From Lysinibacillus parviboronicapiens (GTDB taxonomy: Bacteria > Bacillota > Bacilli > Bacillales_A > Planococcaceae): 64,000 nt of DNA. The translations under genes were made by a program, and so were the position numbers. The stretch is taken from assembly GCF_003049575.1 (NCBI RefSeq), contig NZ_PYWI01000012.1:62001-126000 (forward strand). The letters run 5' to 3'. The notes beneath the pieces are model-generated. The model worked only from the letters and a program-made list of their open reading frames with translations. It was not told the DNA's origin and did not search any database. The first letter of the stretch is position 1, and each line of letters starts with the position of its first letter. Positions 36,107 to 45,646 of this stretch are shown piece by piece.

Positions 36107-36400
36107 TTATCTCAAATCGGATTCATGAATAATTCCGTTTGAATCAATTTGGCAACACCATTTTATATGTTGCCAATTAGGATAACTACTTAGATCTTTT
36201 TTTATGGCTATACCTTCAGCGACAAGATTATCCACTTGTCCATTATCTGAAATATCCTCAGAATAAATACTCACCGGCATACCCTCGTAAAAAGTAATTA
36301 TATTTCCTTGAGAGTCAGCTTTTGTATCGTTTTTGGACAACAATACTATATTATCAGTAACTAACTCATTGAAATCAACGTAAATGCGTGCTTTACTCAC
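36107..36400 (-). CDS. Probable cognate immunity protein of the VgrG-RHS toxin
   Basis: A 97-residue protein directly after the RHS gene (74 bp). GTG 36400 is chosen because GAGG lies 9 nt upstream; the GTG at 36415 overlaps that site. The family is not recognised. It is compact and beta-rich (ARIYVDFNELVTDNIVLLSK) and ends WCCQIDSNGIIHESDLR. Position alone supports the immunity role. Confidence 0.6.
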   Translation of the reverse strand: MSKARIYVDFNELVTDNIVLLSKNDTKADSQGNIITFYEGMPVSIYSEDISDNGQVDNLVAEGIAIKKDLSSYPNWQHIKWCCQIDSNGIIHESDLR

Positions 36401-36474
36401 TTTTATAAACCTCACTGTATTTAAGTTTGTTTAGGGGAAATTCAGTCAATACATAAAAATAGCAAGTTGGGTAA

Positions 36475-39400
36475 TTAACCTTTTGAACATTTCGGAATTC
36501 CTCTGGACTCTTTTGGTACTGGATTTGCTTTTGTTGGAGTAAACAGTTTTTCTCCCTGGTCTGCTGTTAACCCATCTACTGTTGCATGATTCATTACCAT
36601 TGTTCCATTAGTAGAATTCAACTTACCATCCAAAGTAATTTTCCCTCCAGCTTTTTCTATTTCTCCAACCGTAGCTACCCCAACTTGATTATGTGGAAAA
36701 GGCTGAGCCAATTCTGCTAGACTCGCACCTGGTTTAGCTTGAGTAGATATACCACTTAACTTACCTGCTGAATCGGTAACAACACCCGAACCATTTGCAA
36801 AACTTGTAGACGAACATGCTCCAGCTCTGACAACTATATCTGTATCTGCCAAAGTTTCATGTAAACCTAATGAATCAATCATCCGATTAGGATCACGAAC
36901 ATACCCATACAGAGTCGGATTCCCACCTGCAAGTCCAATCGGGTCAATTTGAGTATAGTTCCCTTGTTCTGGGTCGTAGTATCGGAATCGATTATAATAC
37001 AATCCTATTTCTACATCTTCATACTGCCCTTGATAACGGAATGGAATGAAACCCTGCTCACCAGTGAATTCTTTTACTCGCCCATAAATATCAAGTTTAG
37101 CTGACCAAACCCTCTTACCTTCTTGATCATAAGCTTCGACAGGCGTTCCTAGGTAATCACTACTAATACTGTAGTTACCTTCATTCGTAATTTTAGCTGA
37201 AGGTACAAACCCATCATTAAATACCCATGTGACTAGATTATCATTTTCTAGTTCAACTGAATCATTCTCCGAACAATACTCATGTAGAATGGTATTCCCA
37301 TCCCATACGAATTGTATTGTTTTATCGTCAGAACTCTTCTCTATTCGTCTACCTAGTGAATCATACTTGAAAGTAACTTCTGTCTTATCTGGTTTGATGA
37401 CCTTCGACATCATGCCATTGCCGTTATATTCGTACTTCCACGTATCACCATTCTTTTCGACTTTCTGAACGAGGTTTCCTTCCTCATCATAAGAGAATGT
37501 TACTTCTTTCGTTTCAAGCAATCTACTGCCGGCGCCATAGACACGATCTGTCTTTTCTTTTGTTTCATACAAGTTCCCGACATCATCAACACTGCGGTGT
37601 AAGAAGTCAAATTGACCGCCTTGATTGGCCCACACGAGGTTACTGAATTCATCGTAACCATAGGTAACTCGAACACCTGTTAACTCGTTTACCATGCTTC
37701 GTAATTGGTGATTAACATCCCAATTATAGACGCGTCTTCGTGTATCACGGTTTTGACTACTTACTCGATGGTGTGTTGGCCTACCGGTCACGTCATATTG
37801 CCATTTGCTGATGACATCTCCTGGTAAGATTCTCTCAATCTCTTGACCAAGTTCATTGTATTGCATCACTGCTGTCCAATTGTCTTGTTCTAAGCGAGAA
37901 GCCGTGATTTGCGCCACATTGCCCATCACATTACGAGCGACATCGATTTTTGCACCTAAGCTACTTGTAATCTGTGAACGGTTCCCTAATTCATCATAGC
38001 TACTCGCAATCCAATGGTCATTTTGCCACTCTTTGATTACTTGTCCAGATGGATCTCGCTCCAGTTTAACGGTTACATGTTCATTGGCAGTCTCTATTAG
38101 CGAACCATTTTTGTCATAGCCAAATGTTTCCCAGGTATCGTCATAATAATCTGAGCGAATGACATTCCCTAGACCATCATGCTGATACGCTGTCCAACGA
38201 TTACCCGGCCGTTGAATCCTCTGCACCAATCCTGCTAGACTTCGTTCATACGTTTTGGTTAGCTCATCAAAGCCGATTTCCTTGATGATATTGCCTTTCG
38301 TATCACGATCAAACTGATACGTTTCGCCTTTTTCATTGATGACAGCGGTTAACTGCTCCTCTGTATCATAGTTGAATTTGACGTTCTTGCCACCTTGTTC
38401 TCGAGCCTTCAAGCTGCCAAGAATGGTGTAATCAAAGGCTACTTGCGTATGGTTATCTTTCGCAAAAACAATATCGTCATAGGCATTATACTTTAATTGA
38501 ACGTCGTTACCATCTGAAAGATTGGCCCGTACAAGGCGATTCAAGTTATCATAACGGAACTTCTCTGTGGCCCCTAGCGGATTTGTCGTGGTTGTACAAT
38601 TACCACGACGGTCATATGCCCATGTCGAACTCGTCCCGTCTGGTAACGTCACTTGACATAAGTTTAGATCAGTATCATAAGTTAAGCTTATCACATGACC
38701 TTGCGCATTTGTTACCGTTTCAATTAAATGATGCTTATTATAGGAAAATTCCGTTTTCGTGCCATTTTCTAAAATATTTGCCTGTAATGTCCCAACTTCA
38801 TTATAAATCCACTGACTACTTCCCCCCTCTGCGTTAACAGCTCGAATCAGTCTATCCTTGTCATCATACTGAGAGGATAAGGTACTGCCATCTGCACGCG
38901 TAATCGTCACTGGATTTGCCCACTCATCATAGCTAAATGTCGTCACACGACCATCTTCTTCTACTGCTTGGAGTAATTCAAAGTCCTCATTATATTCATA
39001 GCTGACTTCACTACCATCTGGATGAACGATTTTCGTACAGAGGTTATCTTCGTTAAAATAGTAAGTACTCTTATGGCCTAAGCTATTCGTAATTTCGTTA
39101 TAGCCCCCGTGATACGCAAGCTCACCTGCAAGGACATTGCCATCTCCCCATGTTTTGATGACTCGTGCACCTGTAGTTGGCCCATCATAGCGCCAGAAGA
39201 AGGTATTTTTATTTCGATCCGTTTTTTGCATCATTAAGTGATTGTTATATTTTATATGCGTACTTTGCCCTAATGCATCTTGGATTTCAACTAAATCTTG
39301 ACCATCATTGTAAATATATCGGACCAAAACTTCACGACTCATCTGATTACGTAAGGCGACTTCTGTCATTCTGCCTGCCTCATTAGTAGTAACCTCGAGC

Positions 39401-41946
39401 ACTCTACCAACACTGTCTGTTACTTGGGATAAGAAGCCTTTAAGGTTATACGCAAATTGAATATGATGGTCTTGCTCATTTCTTACTTCTTTTAATCGGT
39501 ATTTCGTCTCTATTGTTTGTTCAAATACATAAATCAATCGTGTATCATGCTCAAACAAATGATACTCCTCACCGGTATTTTTCAGGGTCATTCTATCTTT
39601 TTTATTAAAATATGACAAATTTATTGGTAAAATTGGAAAGCCAACTGCGCGACCATCTGTCACCACAATCCCAATCAGGTCTTCTTCTTCAAATATCTCT
39701 AAGGCTAGATCGTATGTAAAGTGCATACCATGACCTGACAAGCCAACCCGACTACTATCACTGTACCAAGCACGTTCCCATGATAGGGGGATCGGTCCAG
39801 GTAGTTCGAAGTCGACACCTTCATATATCATACGCCCTGTGATTAAATCAACGGGTTCAAAACCTTTTTTACAGAATTTATCACTTAACCCTTTTGTACA
39901 ATTAAATTTCTTTAATACCCCATGATTAAATTTCGTTAGCTCCGTTTTCGCCATAGCCTTCATTCCGTCTACTGCCTTCGAAACAGCTAGCACTTCATCC
40001 ATCGAGGAGATGACTTTATCTGCTGCCGTCTTCACGCTCTTAGATCCTTTGTTGGCTAGCCCCGTTACTGTATCTAGCGTTTTAGAAACTTTCGTATAAG
40101 CTGCTTTCATCCCTTTTACTGCTTTTGATGCATCCACTACCTTATCCGCAGCTTTTGCGGTTGTAATGGCTGCATCTCCAACTTTTGCCGCTTTACCGGC
40201 CTTATAGGCTGTTTTTGCTGCATCTCCAACTACTGGGACTGCACCTACTATGTTCATAGCTGCCCCCATGTAATCTCCTCTTGCCAAGCTAATTCCTGCA
40301 TTCGCAATATCTGCAAATGTACCGATGACAGGAATAAACCCAGCGACATCCAGTGCTAAACTTACGCCATCTACTAAACTACTAAACCAGCCTTTCTTCT
40401 CTTTCTTCTCTTCTGCCTTTTGCGGGAAAATTAAGTCGACTTTCGACGTAGCTTCGATTGCTTCTTCATTTAACTTCGGTGGTTGACTTTGCTTCTCCGT
40501 ACCTTCTTGCTCAATGAGCGTACTAATTAACTGTGTGTCAGCTGCAAGAATCACATGACTTTGCTCCTGCGCTGATACAGCAATCCATTCTTCCGCCTCC
40601 ACAGCTAGCTCTTTCATTCCACTAATTTCGAGTGTTTCATCTGCCGCTAGCATGATGGTACTGTTGCTAAGAAATGTTATGCCTTCTCCATCATCCATTT
40701 TTAAATCCAATACCCCATCTACTGCACTAAAGGTAATATTTCCAACACCTAATGTCATGTCTTTCCCAGCATTGGTGGCCAATGACTTAACGGTAGAATC
40801 AGCCATTTTCTTCGTTGCCTTTTGCCCACCCTCTGGTGTGACTGGGTCAACACGCACCGAGCTGATGACGATGGCCTCTTCTTCAACTGCACTCGGAAAA
40901 TGCAATTGAGCACGTGCACCTATTTGGGGCATTAAATACATAACGCCATTGGCATCTGCGGAATAAGCAAACCAATGTGCTTTTTCTTTACCCTGGTTTT
41001 TATCTATATCTAAATGAATTTTGACTGTGTTCTGCGTGACATCAATAATCTTTCCTGTAAATGCTGCACCAATGAGATCTAAATTGCGTACCAATCGCTG
41101 ACGAATACTTTTCTCTGGTTGGGCAGTATATTGAAACTTCAACACACCCCCATCAAGATGGGTTTCCCTAGCCGTTACGACATAGGATCTTCCCTTGAAT
41201 TGCACCAACGTGCCCAATTCATGAGCTTCCGTACTTTCAAACTCACAAAAAGTATAATCGGCTTCGCTCACATCCGTACCATCGTTTTCAGTAATCAACC
41301 GGTACGCATCGACATCCATACGTAAGACAGAAGGTAGATGGTCGATGGTTACACTTTTCCTACTTTGAGGTGTACCAAGCCAGAATCGAGCACCCTTTCC
41401 TTTTAAATCAGGAAAAACAACCGCGTGCAAACGGGAGGCCATTCTTTTAATAAATGCCCAATCTGTTTCTAAGTATTGAATCGAAATACTATCCATGGCT
41501 TGACCGTTAGAAGCCTGGTCGATGTAATCCCCATTAGGATAGGCGCTCACGATGTTATTGATTAACTGTACATACGTCATGCTTACATCTTGAAAAGAAC
41601 GTGAGCGCTTCTCAATATCCATATTTGCCGTAAACGATACAGCCTCAACTGAGACATAATGCACGCCTTGTGATGCCTGCAACTCCGCATTTTCAATTCT
41701 TCCTGAGAATAATATGTCCCTCTCTCGCCCAAATCTCACTACAACTTCATCTGTATGACTGACCCGCTGAATATATTTTTGCGCTTGCTCCTCAGCAATC
41801 ATTCCTGTGAAGTACAATTTCGCATGGTCATTGCCCTTATGTTTGATTGTTAGTTTATCTAAATGTATAAGTGGATAAGGCCATTCGAGCACAAGATCTT
41901 CATACGTACTAATCATATGTACTTTATTTTCTTCTAGCGATTTCAT
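36475..41946 (-). CDS. VgrG-like domain / RHS-repeat polymorphic toxin fusion
   Basis: An 1823-residue protein. Residues 1-345 form a VgrG/phage gpD-like spike module (SISIQYLETDWAFIKRMASR is shared with the separate spike protein). Residues 346-500 are a beta-rich needle. Residues about 515-600 are hydrophobic and Gly/Ala-rich (AGFIPVIGTFADIANAGISL, AMNIVGAVPVVGDAAK), like pre-toxin membrane segments. Residues about 690-760 look like DUF6531 (FEPVDLITGRMIYEG). RHS repeats fill about 830-1690, ending [19 protein letters not shown] 126-residue toxin tip (VVRAGACSSTSFANGSG ... NHATVDGLTADQGEKLF) is of unknown family. AAAGGAGG precedes the ATG. There is no signal peptide, so export needs a partner. 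Confidence 0.93.
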   Translation of the reverse strand: MKSLEENKVHMISTYEDLVLEWPYPLIHLDKLTIKHKGNDHAKLYFTGMIAEEQAQKYIQRVSHTDEVVVRFGRERDILFSGRIENAELQASQGVHYVSVEAVSFTANMDIEKRSRSFQDVSMTYVQLINNIVSAYPNGDYIDQASNGQAMDSISIQYLETDWAFIKRMASRLHAVVFPDLKGKGARFWLGTPQSRKSVTIDHLPSVLRMDVDAYRLITENDGTDVSEADYTFCEFESTEAHELGTLVQFKGRSYVVTARETHLDGGVLKFQYTAQPEKSIRQRLVRNLDLIGAAFTGKIIDVTQNTVKIHLDIDKNQGKEKAHWFAYSADANGVMYLMPQIGARAQLHFPSAVEEEAIVISSVRVDPVTPEGGQKATKKMADSTVKSLATNAGKDMTLGVGNITFSAVDGVLDLKMDDGEGITFLSNSTIMLAADETLEISGMKELAVEAEEWIAVSAQEQSHVILAADTQLISTLIEQEGTEKQSQPPKLNEEAIEATSKVDLIFPQKAEEKKEKKGWFSSLVDGVSLALDVAGFIPVIGTFADIANAGISLARGDYMGAAMNIVGAVPVVGDAAKTAYKAGKAAKVGDAAITTAKAADKVVDASKAVKGMKAAYTKVSKTLDTVTGLANKGSKSVKTAADKVISSMDEVLAVSKAVDGMKAMAKTELTKFNHGVLKKFNCTKGLSDKFCKKGFEPVDLITGRMIYEGVDFELPGPIPLSWERAWYSDSSRVGLSGHGMHFTYDLALEIFEEEDLIGIVVTDGRAVGFPILPINLSYFNKKDRMTLKNTGEEYHLFEHDTRLIYVFEQTIETKYRLKEVRNEQDHHIQFAYNLKGFLSQVTDSVGRVLEVTTNEAGRMTEVALRNQMSREVLVRYIYNDGQDLVEIQDALGQSTHIKYNNHLMMQKTDRNKNTFFWRYDGPTTGARVIKTWGDGNVLAGELAYHGGYNEITNSLGHKSTYYFNEDNLCTKIVHPDGSEVSYEYNEDFELLQAVEEDGRVTTFSYDEWANPVTITRADGSTLSSQYDDKDRLIRAVNAEGGSSQWIYNEVGTLQANILENGTKTEFSYNKHHLIETVTNAQGHVISLTYDTDLNLCQVTLPDGTSSTWAYDRRGNCTTTTNPLGATEKFRYDNLNRLVRANLSDGNDVQLKYNAYDDIVFAKDNHTQVAFDYTILGSLKAREQGGKNVKFNYDTEEQLTAVINEKGETYQFDRDTKGNIIKEIGFDELTKTYERSLAGLVQRIQRPGNRWTAYQHDGLGNVIRSDYYDDTWETFGYDKNGSLIETANEHVTVKLERDPSGQVIKEWQNDHWIASSYDELGNRSQITSSLGAKIDVARNVMGNVAQITASRLEQDNWTAVMQYNELGQEIERILPGDVISKWQYDVTGRPTHHRVSSQNRDTRRRVYNWDVNHQLRSMVNELTGVRVTYGYDEFSNLVWANQGGQFDFLHRSVDDVGNLYETKEKTDRVYGAGSRLLETKEVTFSYDEEGNLVQKVEKNGDTWKYEYNGNGMMSKVIKPDKTEVTFKYDSLGRRIEKSSDDKTIQFVWDGNTILHEYCSENDSVELENDNLVTWVFNDGFVPSAKITNEGNYSISSDYLGTPVEAYDQEGKRVWSAKLDIYGRVKEFTGEQGFIPFRYQGQYEDVEIGLYYNRFRYYDPEQGNYTQIDPIGLAGGNPTLYGYVRDPNRMIDSLGLHETLADTDIVVRAGACSSTSFANGSGVVTDSAGKLSGISTQAKPGASLAELAQPFPHNQVGVATVGEIEKAGGKITLDGKLNSTNGTMVMNHATVDGLTADQGEKLFTPTKANPVPKESRGIPKCSKG

Positions 41947-41976
41947 TACTTGCCTCCTTTCAATGAACCACTTCTT

Positions 41977-42375
41977 TTAAAAACCTTGTATCGGTATTTC
42001 TAATTCCTCTTGCCCGTCATGAACAATATCGATTTTGCCTCCACCTGCTGAGCATTGAGTATGACAGCGGTTTAATAACGCTTGCTTCCCTTCGACATTG
42101 ACATTTTCCATCCCTTCCAACCAATCAATGGAACATACTGGCGTACAAGGTTTTTTCAACTGTAAGCACACACCAAAGGTTGGAATATTTTCAGGGTTTC
42201 GATCCCCTACATTCATCACGGCCTTCCCTTTGATATATACGCCATGATCTTGCGGTAAGTTTAAATAATTAAGATGGCTACCATGCTCACAGGAAATAAT
42301 TGCCCCATGTACCACATAACTAAATTGCTCCTGTTCCGTACTTTCTGTCTCCAAATTTTCCACAACTTGAGCCAT
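41977..42375 (-). CDS. DUF4280 PAAR-like spike-tip protein
   Basis: A 132-residue protein of the DUF4280 PAAR-like type, with VVHGAIISCEHGSHLNYLNL, GKAVMNVGD, NIPTFGVCLQ and paired cysteines (KPCTPVC, RCHTQCSAGG) that could bind a metal at the cone tip. ATG 42375 has AAAGGA 8-10 nt upstream. It lies 30 bp before the VgrG-RHS gene. By analogy with PAAR proteins it would cap the VgrG-like spike and connect it to cargo. Confidence 0.82.
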   Translation of the reverse strand: MAQVVENLETESTEQEQFSYVVHGAIISCEHGSHLNYLNLPQDHGVYIKGKAVMNVGDRNPENIPTFGVCLQLKKPCTPVCSIDWLEGMENVNVEGKQALLNRCHTQCSAGGGKIDIVHDGQEELEIPIQGF

Positions 42376-42462
42376 TAGACATTCTTCCTTTCGTATTCGT
42401 TTGTGGTTAAATATCGCTTCAACACTGTCCAAAACTACATGCAACAGTGTTTTGGAATTTAT

Positions 42463-42960
42463 TTATCGTCTTTCTAGTCTTACTCGCTGCAACTGGATCC
42501 CGAGAAAGGGTCTGCGCAACATACTTTCTGCCACATCTAAATTGACTATGGTGAAAGATTGCTTTTTGCTATCGACTTGAAAAATACAATCCAGTTCCAC
42601 TTTCTTAGGGTCGATCACGAGCTCCTTCATTTGTCCGTCTGGATAATAAGTTGTCTCATGGGAAATACAGTTCTTCTTCACAATGTCCATAAGCCAATAT
42701 ACGCGCTGTGTCCCTTTCTTCATATCCGTAAACACTATGGCAGTAAAATCTAAGTTATCCTCGTATTTCGCTAACAATGCTTTCAAATCATCAGACACAA
42801 TTCTTCGAGGCTTGTCCAAATAATCCAGATATAGCGCATTCTCTTTCTCTACCACTTCCCCGAATACAGATGAACAGACAAAGTTATCATCGAGGTCTGT
42901 CTTCAACGGAATGATTGGATTTGTAATACTTTGATCTTGCCGAACAATAAAATACTCCAT
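42463..42960 (-). CDS. Hypothetical protein of the VgrG-RHS operon (DUF1629/Imm-like)
   Basis: A 165-residue protein with AGGAGG upstream of the ATG. The middle (RIVSDDLKALLAKYEDNLDF, YWLMDI) and the end resemble DUF1629/Imm11-like proteins found near polymorphic toxins, but this is weak. It lies between the pentapeptide and PAAR-like genes, so it may be an adaptor or chaperone rather than immunity, because a separate candidate immunity gene follows the toxin. Confidence 0.5.
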   Translation of the reverse strand: MEYFIVRQDQSITNPIIPLKTDLDDNFVCSSVFGEVVEKENALYLDYLDKPRRIVSDDLKALLAKYEDNLDFTAIVFTDMKKGTQRVYWLMDIVKKNCISHETTYYPDGQMKELVIDPKKVELDCIFQVDSKKQSFTIVNLDVAESMLRRPFLGIQLQRVRLERR

Positions 42961-43018
42961 CTTTTCCTCCTGTAACCATCATTGCTGTATCTCATAACTT
43001 TTGCACATAACATCCAAG

Positions 43019-44116
43019 TTAATAAATCCAATGAATGTCTTCTATCTGGTCTGGGCTAAATAAACATTTCTCTTGATCGCGCTTAAAGAACGTGGCCCCT
43101 TTTAAATTGGCACCTGTAAAATTGGTACCTGCGATCTGCGCAAACTCAAACCTTGCATTTTCCAAATTCGCATTACTGAAATCAGTACCTAGGTAACACG
43201 CAACTTCATCATCGGAAAGCATCAGCGTTTTTCCCTGTGCATGCGTAAAATCAGCGCCTGCTAAATTGGCATTTCGAAAATCCGCATCTTGAATGACTGC
43301 ATAAGAAAAATCAACATGTACTAACCTACAATCTACAAAACTAGTACCCATGCAAACACTTCGTTTCAATGAAGCACCTTCTAAGTCACTGCCATTGAAA
43401 TTCGCATAGGAAAAGTCTATTTGGTTGAAATGCTTCTGCTGTAATTGAAGGTTTGAGAAATTTTCAAACGTATACGATTTGTCCGTCTCTTCTTTCTCTA
43501 ACCATGCGAGAAGATTTTTTTCCACCCGTTCCCGTTCATCTATGACCGCAACATCTTCACTAAACCCTTTATATTCACCGACACGAATTCGTAAGCACGC
43601 TGTTCGTTGAAAATCTATTTCAGGCACGCATTCTTGTTGATAGCGAAAGAGGTAGCGTACCAATTGAATGATATATTGATGAAACAGGGTTACTGTCTGT
43701 TGAATGATCCCTCGAATATCAGCTGCTTGGATGGAGAGATATGGCTTTCTTTCTTTTTCAAGCGTTTTTTGTAAATCTATAATCGCCTCACTAAGCCATT
43801 CTGCTTCATACTGTGCCGTGCATTCTACCCAATCGTAGTACCATGTTTCTCCATATGCTTCTAGCAAATATGTACACTTGTTTTCTAGTAATGATGTTCG
43901 CAATAATGAGAAATGTATAAAGCCAACTGGCGCTAGCTTTTCCTGTTCTTGCTGATCTCTAATATTCGCAAACAGCTGTTCAAGTGCGTCAATGATTGGT
44001 TGTAGCAATTTTTCCTTCTCTTGGCGAAACTGTCGATCAACCTTCTCCTGCAACCGGCTGACATGAACTGACACGCATTCATCCATAAAATGCTGTATTG
44101 CTTCTTCTCGTTTCAT
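43019..44116 (-). CDS. Pentapeptide-repeat protein of the VgrG-RHS operon
   Basis: A 365-residue protein. Residues 1-220 are a helical, Gln/Glu-rich region (VSRLQEKVDRQFRQEKEKLL). Residues about 225-350 hold pentapeptide repeats of A(D/N)LXX type (FSYANFNGSDLEGASLKRS, DFRNANLAGADF, DFSNANLENARF, NFTGANLKGATF), which fold as a right-handed quadrilateral beta helix. Such helices can mimic nucleic acid or extend a spike. GAGG precedes the ATG; the gap to the spike gene is 15 bp, so they are co-transcribed. Similar proteins occur with T6SS effectors, where their role is unclear. Confidence 0.82.
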   Translation of the reverse strand: MKREEAIQHFMDECVSVHVSRLQEKVDRQFRQEKEKLLQPIIDALEQLFANIRDQQEQEKLAPVGFIHFSLLRTSLLENKCTYLLEAYGETWYYDWVECTAQYEAEWLSEAIIDLQKTLEKERKPYLSIQAADIRGIIQQTVTLFHQYIIQLVRYLFRYQQECVPEIDFQRTACLRIRVGEYKGFSEDVAVIDERERVEKNLLAWLEKEETDKSYTFENFSNLQLQQKHFNQIDFSYANFNGSDLEGASLKRSVCMGTSFVDCRLVHVDFSYAVIQDADFRNANLAGADFTHAQGKTLMLSDDEVACYLGTDFSNANLENARFEFAQIAGTNFTGANLKGATFFKRDQEKCLFSPDQIEDIHWIY

Positions 44117-44131
44117 GCATCCACATCCTCA

Positions 44132-45646
44132 CTAATTTGCTCGTACTTCTGTTCCTTTAATCTCCATTTTGTCTTCCATCTTGATTGAATTGTCCTTACA
44201 AGTCATCTCAATTTTCTCAGTCGCATTAATCATTATTTGTTTTGCATTGATGACGACTTTCTCTGCTGCTTGTAAGTTAATATTTTTATCACTAATTATC
44301 GAAATTCCATTATCATCCATCAGTGAAATCATTAATCCTCCACCCGATATAACAATCCGATCAGGTGCAAGTAGAATTTGTTTACCATGCTTGGTTCTGA
44401 GTGTTTTTACATCTGGGTCGGCCATCCGCGCTGGATCTTGGCGACCATCCACCGATGGTGCAGCACTTGATTGACCGCCGCCACCTTGACTGGCTGGATT
44501 ACTTTTGGCTAACATCGCACCAGATTGTGGAGGCGCTTTTGATACGGAACTAATCGCAATCCCTGCATCCTCACGATTGCTTGGGAAGTAGATTCTAACA
44601 TTATCAGATAATTCTGGCATAAAATACCATCCTGTATTATCTGCTGATGCATAGATCGTTGAATATGGAAACCAATAGGCCGTATCTTTTTCTTGCCCCT
44701 CATCGAAATCGACATGAATGCGAATTTTGTCGCCTGCAACATCAATTACTTTTCCTTGAATGGAAGCTCCAATAATGGCTTGATTATAAGTAGTGTGGAC
44801 ACTGAAACCGTTCTGAGGTGTTAACGTATAGATATGCTTGAATAAACCATCTTTTAGTGTCGAGATGATGTTATAGACATACAATTTTTTTGATTGGAAA
44901 GTAACTTCATTGCCTATTTTGAATAGTTGAATCGATTCTACTTCATAGTACATATAGTCACTATCGGTAATACTGTCGAGGTGATTTTTACTGGAGACAA
45001 GGAAGTTGCCAATCGCTTTTTTGACGCGATAATTAATGGCATCCATTTTCTGCGTGTTGCCGGCTTGAAATGGAACACCGAAGTAAAACTTTGCGGCTGA
45101 GTGAACAGTGTTTGGCACCAAGCCTGTATGAAATCGTGATGCCATTCGTTTAAGAAACTCCCAATCTGTCTCTAAATATTGCATCGTGAAGCTACCAAGA
45201 CTAGCGCCATTTGTGACATAATCCATGAAATCTGCACCTTTTTGATCGGCAATACAGACATCTATTAATTCACTATAGGGCATACTCGCATTTTGATAGG
45301 TTTGGTTTTTCTTCTTAACATCTAACACATACGTATGCGAAACGGCTTTAACTTCCAAATAATATGTGCCCATAACTGATTTCACTTGCACATCTAACGC
45401 TAGCCCATTAAAAATAGGAATAGTTTGTCCATCACTGCCGATTTGCAATACTTCAATAGCCGTTTCTGCATCTGTCATATATACATAAGAATCTTCGAGC
45501 TCATCTGGAATCACGCCCGTTAAATGCAATGTAGCATGTTCATTCATTTGTTGCGTTATTTCGATTTGATTGACGCGAATATTATAGGGCATCACAATCA
45601 TATCTTTATACGTTAAGGCTGTTTCCTTTTTCATCCGATCCATCAA
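44132..45646 (-). CDS. VgrG-like spike protein (phage late control D family)
   Basis: A 504-residue protein. The N-terminal half matches gpD/VgrG (NIRVNQIEITQQMNEHATLH, LGSFTMQYLETDWEFLKRMA, then an OB-fold-like segment IQGKVIDVAGDKIRIHVDFD). The C-terminal quarter has short repeated strands (NINLQAAEKVVINAKQIMIN) like the gp5/VgrG beta-helical needle. The central region is shared with the N-terminus of the RHS fusion, so the locus has two spike-like chains that could trimerise together. ATG overlaps the TGA of the upstream gene (ATGA), so the two are translationally coupled. Confidence 0.85.
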   Translation of the reverse strand: MMDRMKKETALTYKDMIVMPYNIRVNQIEITQQMNEHATLHLTGVIPDELEDSYVYMTDAETAIEVLQIGSDGQTIPIFNGLALDVQVKSVMGTYYLEVKAVSHTYVLDVKKKNQTYQNASMPYSELIDVCIADQKGADFMDYVTNGASLGSFTMQYLETDWEFLKRMASRFHTGLVPNTVHSAAKFYFGVPFQAGNTQKMDAINYRVKKAIGNFLVSSKNHLDSITDSDYMYYEVESIQLFKIGNEVTFQSKKLYVYNIISTLKDGLFKHIYTLTPQNGFSVHTTYNQAIIGASIQGKVIDVAGDKIRIHVDFDEGQEKDTAYWFPYSTIYASADNTGWYFMPELSDNVRIYFPSNREDAGIAISSVSKAPPQSGAMLAKSNPASQGGGGQSSAAPSVDGRQDPARMADPDVKTLRTKHGKQILLAPDRIVISGGGLMISLMDDNGISIISDKNINLQAAEKVVINAKQIMINATEKIEMTCKDNSIKMEDKMEIKGTEVRAN

